Below, one piece after another: positions 43,532-51,042 of a DNA stretch of 64,000 nt. The stretch spans positions 20,066 through 84,065 of the forward strand of contig CAYOAL010000024.1 in the NCBI GenBank assembly GCA_964401935.1, given 5' to 3'. The DNA comes from JAPYTK01 sp964401935. Lineage in GTDB: Bacteria; Myxococcota_A; Polyangia; Polyangiales; Polyangiaceae. The translations under genes and the position numbers were made by a program. The notes beneath the pieces were generated by a model that saw only the letters and a program-made list of their open reading frames with translations, was not told where the DNA came from and made no database searches. Within the stretch, counting starts at the first letter, position 1; every line of letters begins with the position of its first letter.

Positions 43532-44963
43532 AGCGAGAGCCCCACCGCCTCGAGGCGTGCTGGCAGCTCGGCCAAGGCCGCGTCGTCGAGGTAGGGGGGC
43601 CCCTCGCCAGCCTCGTGGATCAGCTGGTTGAGCTGGGTCACGGAGCGGACGCCGAGCACGGCGCTGGTGATGAGCCCGTTGGCGAGCACGAAACGCAGCG
43701 CCGCGGCCCGCAGCGTGATCACCTCTCCCCCCACGAGGTGCCGGACGGCCGCGAGCTGCTCGATGCGGTGGCGCACCTCGTCTTGGGTCCACCGACGGCT
43801 CCGGTGGTCGTTGTCGAAGAACACCTTCGACTTCGACCAGTGCCCGGCGAGCAGGCCATGGCTGAGCACCGAGCGCGCGAGCACCGCCGTCTCGGTTCCG
43901 GCCACGCGGTCCGCGATGCGGTGCAGGTCGCCCTGAAAGAAGAGGTTGTAGGGGAGCATGATCACGTCCGCGCACCGCTCGATCGCCTTCTCCGCCACCT
44001 CGGCCGAGCCACAGCTCACGCCCCAGTAGCGGAGCGCGTCCTCCTTGACGAGCTCTCGCATCACCCCCACCGTCTCGTCTCGATCGAGCGCGGCGAGCGA
44101 CGGGTTGTGCAAGAGGACCACGTCGAGGCGCTCCCGCTGCAGTCGCTCGCGACTCCTCTCGAAGGCCTCGCGCAGATACGCCGCGTCGAAGCGCTTCTTC
44201 GGTGGCTGCTCCGAGAGGCTCGTCCCCAGCTTGGTGATCACCCAGTGCTCGGACGGATCGAGGCGCTCGGCGAGCTTCTCCTCCATCTTCCCCCCGCCGT
44301 ACACGTCCGCGGTGTCGAAGAGCGTGATCCCGAGCTCGATCGCGCGATCGATCACCCGATCGACCTCGCGGTGATACACCGGACCGTACGCCTCGCCGGT
44401 GAGGCCCCAGGTGCCAAGGGCCATCTCCGAGACGGCGTGCTGGGCCCGACCGAACGGCCGCCCACGAAGGTCCTGCTTCTTCTCGGCCTTGGGGCTCGGC
44501 GTCGGCACCCCCGACGCCGGTCCTCCCCGGCCCGCCATGAGGTCGGACGGGAGCGTCGGCGGAGCCCCTCCCTCGACCGGAGCTCCTCCCTCGACCGGAG
44601 CTCCTCCCTCGACCGGAGCTCCTCCCTCGACCNNNNNNNNNNNNNNNNNNNNNNNNNNNNNNNNNNNNNNNNNNNNNNNNNNNNNNNNNNNNNNNNNNNN
44701 NNNNNNNNNNNNNNNNNNNNNNNNNNNNNNNNCGGAGCTCCTCCCTCGACCGGAGCTCCTCCCTCGACCGGAGCTCCTCCCTCGACCTGCACCCCTCCCT
44801 CGCCCTGCGCCCCTCCCTCGACCGGCGCCCCTCCCTCGCCCTGCGCCCCTCCCTCGCCCTGCGCCCCTCCCTCGACCGGGCGCGGCGTCGGTGCGTCTCG
44901 AGGCTCGCCCGCGGGCGTCGCCTCCCGCGGTTCCTTCGCGCCGTCCTTCGACATAGGAGACAT
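43528..44963 (-). CDS. Aldo/keto reductase with N-terminal repeat tail (spans assembly gap)
   Basis: The C-terminal part is a clear aldo/keto reductase: G-T-W-G-L near the start, D-T-A-D-V-Y-G-G-G (Asp and Tyr), W-V-I-T-K-L-G (Lys), V-V-L-L-H-N-P-S (His) and a C-terminal NADP region (LITSAVLGVRSVTQLNQLI). It is preceded by M-S-P-M-S-K-D-G and a hexapeptide repeat E-G-G-A-P-V and its variants. The gap of 100 N (44633-44732) breaks the apparent frame, but the repeat has the same amino-acid pattern on both sides, so the frameshift is very likely artificial. The ATG at 44963 is preferred; one at 44954 is three codons later. It is upstream of cysQ and overlaps it by 4 nt. The tail's role is unknown. 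Confidence 0.85.
44561..44877. repeat. 18-bp tandem repeat (12 visible copies)
   Basis: Four copies of GGAGCTCCTCCCTCGACC (first has one change) run from 44561 to 44632. After the gap, three perfect copies run from 44734 to 44787, followed by five diverged copies (for example TGCGCCCCTCCCTCGCCC) to 44877. On the minus strand they encode E-G-G-A-P-V with Q/G/V variants. Perfect copies are adjacent to the gap on both sides, so homogenisation is strongest there. Confidence 0.95.
44633..44732. other. Assembly gap of 100 N
   Basis: Exactly 100 ambiguous bases interrupt the 18-bp repeat. The round number implies a placeholder of unknown length. The left flank ends at the end of a unit; the right flank begins with the last base of a unit. 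The true gap should therefore be 18n + 17 nt, which is also congruent to 2 modulo 3, exactly what is needed to join the two halves of the aldo/keto reductase reading frame. Confidence 0.95.
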
Positions 44964-45012
44964 AGGACAAGCGTGGTAGCAGACAAGCATCGCCCCCAAA
45001 AGCCTGAAGCAC

Positions 45013-45041
45013 TTGACACCAGCCGAACGCTTTGCTCCTAT
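45013..45041 (+). promoter_or_regulatory. Sigma-70-type promoter for rpmI-rplT-pheS
   Basis: A perfect TTGACA at 45013-45018 is followed after 17 nt by TCCTAT at 45036-45041, a weaker -10. It is 120 nt upstream of rpmI, leaving a leader in which attenuation could occur. The aldo/keto reductase gene is divergent from it, about 50 nt away. Confidence 0.6.
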
Positions 45042-45160
45042 TCGCGCCCTTCGCATCCCGAGGGCGTCCTGAACGGCTCACTCCTGGTGGGGTGGGCGGC
45101 CCGAGGGAGCGTCACCGCGCAACACGCGAAGATCCGAATTTCACGCTGAAAGAGACGATC

Positions 45161-45358
45161 ATGCCGAAGATGAAGACCAACCGAGCGGCGGCCAAGCGGT
45201 TCAAGAAGACCGGCTCTGGCAAGTTCAAGCGCTACCACGCGGGCCATCGTCACGGAATGATCAGCAAGACGCGCAAGCACAACCGACGCTTGCGCGCGAG
45301 CGGCCTCGTCTCGGCGGGGATGCAGAAGCGGCTCGAGATCCTCCTCCCTTATCTGTAG
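45161..45358 (+). CDS. rpmI: 50S ribosomal protein L35
   Basis: The 65-residue product is typical L35: MPKMKTNRAAAKRFKKTGSG, K-R-Y-H-A-G-H-R-H and L-L-P-Y-L at the C-terminus. It is highly basic and binds 23S rRNA. The ATG at 45161 has A/G-rich ribosome-binding sequence (AAAGAGA) just upstream. In most bacteria infC comes first, then rpmI and rplT; no infC is present here and the gene has its own promoter. It is followed by rplT after 98 nt with a hairpin in between. Confidence 0.97.
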   Translation: MPKMKTNRAAAKRFKKTGSGKFKRYHAGHRHGMISKTRKHNRRLRASGLVSAGMQKRLEILLPYL

Positions 45359-45392
45359 GACTCGTTCAACTCTCTTCCCTGTCGTCTCAGCC

Positions 45393-45413
45393 GTGAAGGG
45401 GCTCGCCCTTCAC
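45393..45413 (+). promoter_or_regulatory. Hairpin between rpmI and rplT
   Basis: GTGAAGGG (45393-45400) and CCCTTCAC (45406-45413) form eight perfect pairs around a five-base loop. No T-run follows, so it is not a standard terminator. L20 is known in other bacteria to repress its own operon by binding structures in the mRNA leader, so an autoregulatory or RNA-processing site is possible; this is inference. Confidence 0.5.
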
Positions 45414-45456
45414 AACCAAACACCCGGATTTTCGCGCAAGCGCGCAGGAGGCTCAC

Positions 45457-45804
45457 ATGGCTCGAGTCAAGCGTGGATTCGTCGCACGCCGTCGTCGTAA
45501 TCGCGTCCTCAAACAGACCGAAGGGTTCTCTGGAGGGCGTAAGAACAGGCACCGTCAAGCGGTGGAGGTGCTGCGTAAGGCGTGGAAATACGCCTACATC
45601 GGGCGCAAGCTCCGCAAGCGAGACATGCGTCGCCTGTGGATCACGCGCATCAACGCCGCGGCCCGCATCAACGGCACCACGTACGGTCGCCTCATCCACG
45701 CGCTCAAGAACGCGGAGATCGGGCTCGATCGCAAGTCGCTCGCCGATCTCGCCATCCACGACCCGGCCGCCTTCAAGGCCGTCGTGGACACCGCCGGCAA
45801 GTAG
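45457..45804 (+). CDS. rplT: 50S ribosomal protein L20
   Basis: The 115-residue product is a typical L20, an early-assembling 23S rRNA-binding protein that is also a known translational repressor of its own operon. It begins MARVKRGFVARRRRNRVLKQ, followed by G-F-x-G-x-R, an Arg-rich helix A-Y-I-G-R-K-L-R-K-R-D, W-I-T-R-I-N-A-A-A-R and L-I-H-A-L-K. An AGGAGG ribosome-binding site precedes the ATG. The pheS gene begins after 12 nt. Confidence 0.98.
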   Translation: MARVKRGFVARRRRNRVLKQTEGFSGGRKNRHRQAVEVLRKAWKYAYIGRKLRKRDMRRLWITRINAAARINGTTYGRLIHALKNAEIGLDRKSLADLAIHDPAAFKAVVDTAGK

Positions 45805-45816
45805 GTCGTCCGGAGC

Positions 45817-46914
45817 GTGACGGTGCCCGACGATCCGGCTCAGGCCATCGAGGAAGGTCTCGCCGCGCTCGGCACCGAGTACCAGGACGCGTTCGCCGCG
45901 GCCACGGACGAACCGGCGCTGCGCGACGCTTACGCCAAGGTGCTCGGCAAGAAGCAGGGCGCGTTGACCAAGGTGCTGGCGCTGATGCGTCACGTGCCGG
46001 CCGACGCGCGTCCGCAGGTGGGCGCTCGCGTGAACGCCTTCAAGCAGCAGGTGGAGAGCGCCCTCGCACGACATCTCCACCGGCTCGCGAGCACCGCGCG
46101 CCAGGCCGAGCTCGACGCGCGGCCCTGGGATCTTACCCTCCCCGGCCGACTGAGCCTCGGCCGAGGGCACCTGCACCCGGTCCACCAAGCCCGCGACGAC
46201 CTGTTGACGGTGTTTCGCGATCTCGGCTTCGAGGTGGTGTCGGGCCCCGAGGTGGAGCTCGAGGAGAACAACTTCACGAAGCTGGCCTTTCCGCCGGATC
46301 ACCCGGCGACCGACATGCAGGACACGTTCTGGGTGGACGTGCACGGCGGCGACGGGAGCCGCCGCGACGCGGCGACGCTGCTCCGCACCCACACCAGCAA
46401 CACCCAGATCCGGGTCATGAGCACGCGCCAACCACCGATGGCCGTGGTGAGCGCGGGCGCGGTGTACCGGCGCGATGACGACCTCACCCACTCCCCCATG
46501 TTCCACCAGATCGAAGGGTTCCTGGTCGACGTCGACGTGAGCCTCGCCGAGCTGAAGGGCGTGCTGACCGCCTTCGCGGAGGCGCTCTACGGCGAAGGCA
46601 CCCCGGTGCGATTTCGGCCGAGCTACTTCCCCTTCGTCGAGCCAGGCGCCGAGGTCGACATCGGTTGCCCGTTCTGCAAGGTGGGCGAGCCGTCACGCGC
46701 CGCTTGTCGCGTGTGCAAGGCGACCGGCTGGCTCGAAGTGTTGGGCTGCGGGATGATCCATCCCGAGGTGCTCACCCACTGTGGGATCGATCCCGATCGC
46801 TTCAGCGGCTACGCGTTCGGCCTGGGGGTGGAGCGGATCGCGATGCTCCGCTACGGCATCCCGAGCATCAAGCTCCTGTACGAGAACGATCCGCGGTTCC
46901 TCGAGCAGTTCTGA
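45817..46914 (+). CDS. pheS: Phenylalanyl-tRNA synthetase alpha subunit
   Basis: The predicted protein has 365 residues. A coiled-coil N-terminus (about 20-100) precedes the class II catalytic core: motif 1 near 148-160 (EVVSGPEVELEENNF), motif 2 near 215-235 (YRRDDDLTHSPMFHQIEG) and motif 3 near 320-345 (FGLGVERIAMLRYGIPSI). Four Cys in the C-x-x-C...C-x-x-C form (near 289-305; PFC, CRVC) look like a zinc knuckle, also present in several related enzymes. It charges tRNA-Phe as part of an alpha2beta2 enzyme. The start GTG at 45817 is 12 nt after rplT. The pheT gene normally follows, but here a long non-coding region does, so the beta subunit must be elsewhere. Confidence 0.97.
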   Translation: MTVPDDPAQAIEEGLAALGTEYQDAFAAATDEPALRDAYAKVLGKKQGALTKVLALMRHVPADARPQVGARVNAFKQQVESALARHLHRLASTARQAELDARPWDLTLPGRLSLGRGHLHPVHQARDDLLTVFRDLGFEVVSGPEVELEENNFTKLAFPPDHPATDMQDTFWVDVHGGDGSRRDAATLLRTHTSNTQIRVMSTRQPPMAVVSAGAVYRRDDDLTHSPMFHQIEGFLVDVDVSLAELKGVLTAFAEALYGEGTPVRFRPSYFPFVEPGAEVDIGCPFCKVGEPSRAACRVCKATGWLEVLGCGMIHPEVLTHCGIDPDRFSGYAFGLGVERIAMLRYGIPSIKLLYENDPRFLEQF

Positions 46915-47921
46915 CCCCTCGCGCCACCCCGGTGGGCGCTTCACGCGCAACAGGTGGACCATGAGCGCGAGCGGGTGCCCACGGAGCGGGCGTCTCCGTT
47001 TGTCGCAGGTCTTGCAGGGACGCTGCGGGATACGCGCCGCACTGAGCGCCCCACGCCACGGGGCGTGAGCTGCAGCGCACTCACCACACACACATACCCA
47101 CATCCCCTCGCGACCCTCGCTGGTGGCCCTCGATGGGCCAGCCCGGCCGGGAGGCGCGTCAACGGTGTCACGGTGGTGCGAAACGAATCCGCGCCTAGCC
47201 GATCTGGTGGGTGCGGCAGCGGCTGAAGATGCACAAGTTTACAGGCAGTTGACGAAAGCTTTGTGCGTCGTCATGCGTAGTTGAATCGAGACCTTGCCGC
47301 ACGCTTCCAGCCCAGGCTCGTGGCATTCGTCTTGCAAATCCCGATGACCAAGTCGGACACGCCCCTTGTTTCTCGAACGTTGCCCCCCCTGTCCCGCGCT
47401 CGCGCTGAAACCGGCGCCCCCTCGTGACCGTACGATTTTCACGTGAGAATTCACCCGATTTTTTCCGCGAGCGCGAATCCCGTCCCAGAAGGAGCCCCAT
47501 CCCAAGAGATTCTGCGGAATTCTGAGCGCAACCCGTCGGTTGAATACCGGTCCACGTGCGGGCGTCATGCCTCACGGGTGTCCAAAGCCGCGAACCTGCC
47601 CGTCTCCCGATTTCCCGTCACGTGATCCAGTTTGCCTTCCACGTACCACTCATGGACGGCCCCTCGCGAGCGGCATCACTCATGCAAGAAAAGCCTACGT
47701 GCTCCCCGCCGCGAATCCCGACCCCTGCCGACAGCTCGTATCCCGCAGACCTACCCCCCCTCACCTAAGCATTCACGGTCTGCGAAACTGAATCCAGAGA
47801 AAACGCACGCACCCAACCTCTCGATCCTCTCGATCGACGTCCAGCCCAGCAGCCTCCTCCGACCCCCGTTCCTCAACGCCTCTCATCCACCGCCCCCCAA
47901 ACGACCGCCCGCAACACGAAC
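46915..47921. other. 1-kb non-coding stretch between pheS and sigma factor gene
   Basis: No frame here has a convincing start, codon bias or family pattern; the short frames read as Arg/Thr/Pro-rich noise. GC is lower and T-richer than the genes. Near the pheS end are ACGGAG-CTCCGT (46981-46999, loop of seven, followed by TTGTC) and a GCGCCAC/GTGGGCGC pairing near 46926-46940, either of which could end the pheS transcript. GCACAA (47231-47236) and TTGTGC (47261-47266) form a wide inverted repeat. The rest looks like a long 5' leader for the sigma factor gene. A small RNA cannot be excluded. Confidence 0.55.
47435..47450. promoter_or_regulatory. 16-bp near-perfect palindrome ATTTTCACGTGAGAAT
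   Basis: Seven of eight pairs are complementary around the central CACGTG; only T47438/G47447 mismatch. It lies about 470 nt upstream of the sigma factor start in an AT-rich part of the leader. It looks like a dimeric regulator site; the protein is unknown. Confidence 0.4.
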
Positions 47922-49502
47922 ATGGCCACCACTTCTACCGTCGAGTCACCCAAGCGCAGCCATGACGGCAAGCGCCGCCGTTCCGGCGGCCGCCGATCTG
48001 CAACGCGCGCACCGCGCGTCGACGTGAAGTTGGCCACCCAGCACGCAGGCCGACCTCGGGTCGGCACCCCCCGTCGCGTCTCCCCGAGCGACTCCCCGGC
48101 GTCCCGCACCCGCGCCGCCTCAGCCTCCGAGGTAACGAGCATGAGCAAGCCCGCCGCTGCAATCCACGACCTTCCCGAACTCATCACTGCCGACGACGAC
48201 GAGACCACCGAGGTTCGTCGTCGCAGCAGCGAGCCACCGGCGTCGCACGCCGGTCCCGTCTCGACGGTGCCCGAGGAGCCCACCGAAGCGCGCCGCGTGA
48301 GCGGCGACACCATGCTGGCTCGGTACTTCCGTGACATGGCGAGCCACCCCGTGATGGGCCACGACGAAGAGATCGAGGCCGCCATCAACGTCGAGCAGGC
48401 GGAGGTCACGCACTGGGTGAACCTCCTGTCGTATCTCCCCGCCGCACCTTACATCCTCGCCGCCCTGCAGGAGGATGTGCTCGCTGCCGATCCGGAGAAG
48501 GTTCAGGCGCCCGAGATCGAGGAGATCCTCAAGGTCCTTCGCCGCAAGAACATCGGCGCAAAGAAGGCGCGCGAGTACACCGAGCTCTGCCGAAAGCTGG
48601 CCCACCAGGTTCAGCTGCCGGACACCGACCGGCTGTGGGTTGCGCGTGCGTGGCGCATCGCGCACGACATCGGTCGCCAGCCCGACGACGTGTCGTGGCG
48701 CGAGACCGTGGCCGGAGTGGCCGTGCCTCACGTCGCGGCGAACCCCACCTACCGCCGCTATCTCCGCCGCATCCAGGCGAGCTACGAGGATCAGCTCACG
48801 GCCAAGAATCGCTTCGTCAAGGCCAACCTGCGCCTCGTGGTGTCGATCGCTCGCCGCTACAACCGCGGCAAGATGCCGCTGATCGATCTGATCCAAGAGG
48901 GCAACATCGGCCTCATGAAGGCGGTGGAGCGTTTCGATCACCGTCGCGGGTATCGCTTCTCCACCTACGCCTCGTGGTGGATCCGGCACGCCATCAACCG
49001 GGCGCTCGCCGACAAGGGACGCGCGGTACGCATCCCGGTGCACATGCTCGACACGTACAACCGCGTGGCCCGCGCCACGCAGGCGTCGCTCGCGCGGCTC
49101 GGCCGCGAGCCCACCCTCGACGAGCTCGAGGAGGCCACCGGTGTGGCGCGAGAGAAGCTCGACAAGGTGCGCGGCTTCTGCGCCGATGCCCCCTTCTCGC
49201 TCGACCGCCCGGTCGGCGACGAAGACGGCCGCAAGTTCGTCGACTTCCTCGAAGAGGAGGACGCGCTGTCGCCTTTCGATCGCCTCGCTGGTCAGTACTG
49301 GACCGACGAAGTCCAGCGCCTCTTGACCAAGCTCACCCCCATCGAGTCGAACATCATCCGGTGGCGGTTCGGTCTCGACAACGAGAGCGAGCTCACGCTC
49401 AAGCAGATCGGCGACAAGTACCAACTGTCGCGCGAGCGCATCCGCCAGCTCCAGGAGCAGGCGCTGGCCAAGATGCGGCGTCAGATGCGCGACTTCGACT
49501 GA
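47922..49502 (+). CDS. Sigma-70 family RNA polymerase sigma factor (RpoD-like)
   Basis: The predicted protein has 526 residues. Region 1.2 begins near 130 (LARYFRDMASHPVMGHDEE). Region 2 is complete: NLRLVVSIARRYNRGKMPLI near 305, DLIQEGNIGLMKAVERFDHR and Y-A-S-W-W-I-R-H-A-I-N-R-A-L (2.4). Region 3 (EPTLDELEEATGVAREKL) and 4.2 (LKQIGDKYQLSRERIRQLQE) follow. It directs RNA polymerase to -35/-10 promoters and looks like a group 1 or group 2 sigma, with a non-conserved helical insert at about 170-250 between 1.2 and 2.1. The first 73 residues are Arg/Ser-rich and lack a ribosome-binding site; an ATG at 48141 has GAGG eight bases upstream and may be the true start. Confidence 0.92.
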   Translation: MATTSTVESPKRSHDGKRRRSGGRRSATRAPRVDVKLATQHAGRPRVGTPRRVSPSDSPASRTRAASASEVTSMSKPAAAIHDLPELITADDDETTEVRRRSSEPPASHAGPVSTVPEEPTEARRVSGDTMLARYFRDMASHPVMGHDEEIEAAINVEQAEVTHWVNLLSYLPAAPYILAALQEDVLAADPEKVQAPEIEEILKVLRRKNIGAKKAREYTELCRKLAHQVQLPDTDRLWVARAWRIAHDIGRQPDDVSWRETVAGVAVPHVAANPTYRRYLRRIQASYEDQLTAKNRFVKANLRLVVSIARRYNRGKMPLIDLIQEGNIGLMKAVERFDHRRGYRFSTYASWWIRHAINRALADKGRAVRIPVHMLDTYNRVARATQASLARLGREPTLDELEEATGVAREKLDKVRGFCADAPFSLDRPVGDEDGRKFVDFLEEEDALSPFDRLAGQYWTDEVQRLLTKLTPIESNIIRWRFGLDNESELTLKQIGDKYQLSRERIRQLQEQALAKMRRQMRDFD

Positions 49503-49953
49503 GGTTGCTGGAGCGGCGCGCGGGGCCCCACCAGCGGGCTTCGGCGAGAGCCCGGCCTTGACCCATCCGCCCCGGGCGCTCTCGGGCGCGGCGCCGTGGC
49601 CTCTCGGCGACGAGGGCGGGCCTGCCCGCGCCTGACGCTGACGTCACACCTCGTGTGAACAGTTGTTCACGCGCGCTCGCGTCGACGGCGGCCTCGTGAC
49701 GTGCCGTGTCGTGCGAGGGTCGCCGTGACCGCGGACCGGCTTGGCGACGAGGGTCAGCGGGGCCACGAGCTCGGGCCTCGCGCGCGATCGGAGCGTGCGA
49801 GTCGCGACGGCTCGTCGGTGCATCGTCCTTCCCCCGGTTCATCAGCAGGGCTATGGGGTGAGCCGAGTCGAAGGCCCCGGCCGTCGTATCCAGAGCCAGA
49901 GGCGCGAGCGCGCGACGTGTCCGCGCCAGCCGCCAGACACAGAGAGGCGACGC
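49503..49953. other. 450-nt intergenic region with no gene seen
   Basis: No frame on either strand shows family patterns; open frames in it read as Arg/Pro-rich antisense noise. It contains a palindrome (49655-49670) and, near 49941, GAGAGGCGACGC as ribosome-binding sequence for the next lipoprotein. The first part probably includes the end of the sigma factor transcript. Confidence 0.5.
49655..49670. promoter_or_regulatory. Palindrome GTGAAC-N4-GTTCAC (SOS-box-like)
   Basis: GTGAAC (49655-49660) and GTTCAC (49665-49670) are perfect complements around AGTT. The GAAC-N4-GTTC core is that of LexA/DinR boxes in Gram-positive bacteria, whereas the boxes described for myxobacteria differ, so LexA binding is uncertain. 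It sits 284 nt upstream of the lipoprotein start at 49954. Confidence 0.4.
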
Positions 49954-50433
49954 ATGAACTCCACACTACACATCGGACTCTCCTTGCTGCTGACCGCGTC
50001 GGTGACGTTCACCGGCGCGAGCTGCGGCGGCGGGGACAAGAAGGTCGAGGACGCGTCGGACCAGCCGCGACGCGAAGAAGAAGAGCCGACCGAGGAAGAG
50101 ATCAACGCGATGATGGCGGAGACGGGCCTCCAGTTCGACGAGGAGGCAGCCACCATCGTGCTCAAGCGAGGCGCCCGCAAGGTGGGCGACTGCGCCAAAG
50201 AAGGCGCCGTGTCGGGTGAGGGCGAGATCACGGCGATCTTCGATGGTCCCAAGGGACGCATCGTGGACGTCGATCTCGGCTACACGTTCAACGACGGGAG
50301 CGAACGCGGCAAGGCGTGCATCAAGAACGCGTTCATCGGCGAGATCATCCCCCCCTTCGAGGGCAAAAAGGAGATGCCCTGGAAGATCAAGATCGACGAC
50401 GCCCCCGCGGAAGGCGGCGGGAAGAAGCGATGA
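49954..50433 (+). CDS. Small lipoprotein of unknown function
   Basis: The predicted protein has 159 residues with signal peptide and lipobox G-A-S-C (Cys24), then G-G-G-D-K-K and an acidic stretch (REEEEPTEEE, 40-50). The domain that follows has VGDCAKEGAVSGEGEITAIF and IVDVDLGYTFNDGSERGKAC, then FIGEIIPPFEGKKEMPWKIK; two Cys residues could pair. This resembles the exported AgmX/PglI C-terminal or TonB-like energy-transduction-associated domains of myxobacteria (pattern G-x-I/V-x-x-x-x-F...C...I-P-P-F), but without a family search this is a suggestion. The stop overlaps the next gene's ATG by 4 nt. Confidence 0.8.
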   Translation: MNSTLHIGLSLLLTASVTFTGASCGGGDKKVEDASDQPRREEEEPTEEEINAMMAETGLQFDEEAATIVLKRGARKVGDCAKEGAVSGEGEITAIFDGPKGRIVDVDLGYTFNDGSERGKACIKNAFIGEIIPPFEGKKEMPWKIKIDDAPAEGGGKKR

Positions 50434-51023
50434 CCCGCTGGGTCGCGGGCACGTTGGCGCTCACCACGCTCGCGGCGAGCATCGGAGCTCACGCGCAGAC
50501 GCCGGTCGACGCGGAAGAGAGCCCAGGCACGCCGAGCCCCGACGCGCCCAAGCCGGTCGCGCCCAAGGCGCGCTCCACCACCTCGGACGAGTCGCCCCGA
50601 GAGGACGCTGGCGACGAGGCCTCGATGAGGCGCTACCCACCCTCGTCGGTGCGTCTCCCCCTCATCCTCGGGGGTAGCTTCGTCACGCTCGCCGCCTACG
50701 GCATCACCGTGGCCTCTGCCCTCACCTGGGACGACGTCCCCGGCGCCGACGCGATGCTCGTGCCGATCGTGGGGCCTTGGATCGCCGTGGCCCAGAACGG
50801 CTGCGCGCCCGACGATCCCGACTGCGGTGCCATCCTCTGGATTCGAGGCATCCTCCTCGTCATCGACGGCATCGCCCAAGCGGGCGGTCTCGGCCTGATC
50901 GGCGAAGGCATCTTCATGACCACGGAGGCCGACGCACCGGCAGAGAAACCCGCCACGAGCTGGATGGTGGCCCCGGTCGTCACGCCCACGCAGACCGGGA
51001 TCGGCGTCATCGGCTCGTTCTGA
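50430..51023 (+). CDS. Membrane protein of unknown function
   Basis: The predicted protein has 197 residues. A signal peptide (MTRWVAGTLALTTLAASIGA) precedes a Pro/Ala/Ser linker to about 65. Then two membrane helices appear (LPLILGGSFVTLAAYGITVASAL near 75-98, ILWIRGILLVIDGIAQAGGL near 134-155) joined by a loop with Cys-Ala-Pro-Asp-Asp-Pro-Asp-Cys that could form a disulfide. It ends VTPTQTGIGVIGSF. No family recognised. Its ATG overlaps the stop of the preceding lipoprotein gene, so the two are coupled and likely work together at the envelope. Confidence 0.75.
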   Translation: MTRWVAGTLALTTLAASIGAHAQTPVDAEESPGTPSPDAPKPVAPKARSTTSDESPREDAGDEASMRRYPPSSVRLPLILGGSFVTLAAYGITVASALTWDDVPGADAMLVPIVGPWIAVAQNGCAPDDPDCGAILWIRGILLVIDGIAQAGGLGLIGEGIFMTTEADAPAEKPATSWMVAPVVTPTQTGIGVIGSF

Positions 51024-51042
51024 CCCGCTCGCTTCCCCGGCC

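Noticed and set aside
44561..44877. CRISPR array
   Set aside because: The 18-bp units are directly head to tail without spacers, remain in frame and encode a peptide repeat. No cas gene is near.
44399..44979. Plus-strand G-A-P-P-S-T repeat frames across the gap
   Set aside because: They are the reverse reading of the 18-bp repeat in the aldo/keto reductase gene; the minus strand continues into a full enzyme domain.
46990..47900. tRNA or other small structural RNA gene
   Set aside because: No T-arm G-T-T-C-x-A pattern with acceptor pairing was found. The GGTTGAATACC at about 47536 does not fold into a cloverleaf.
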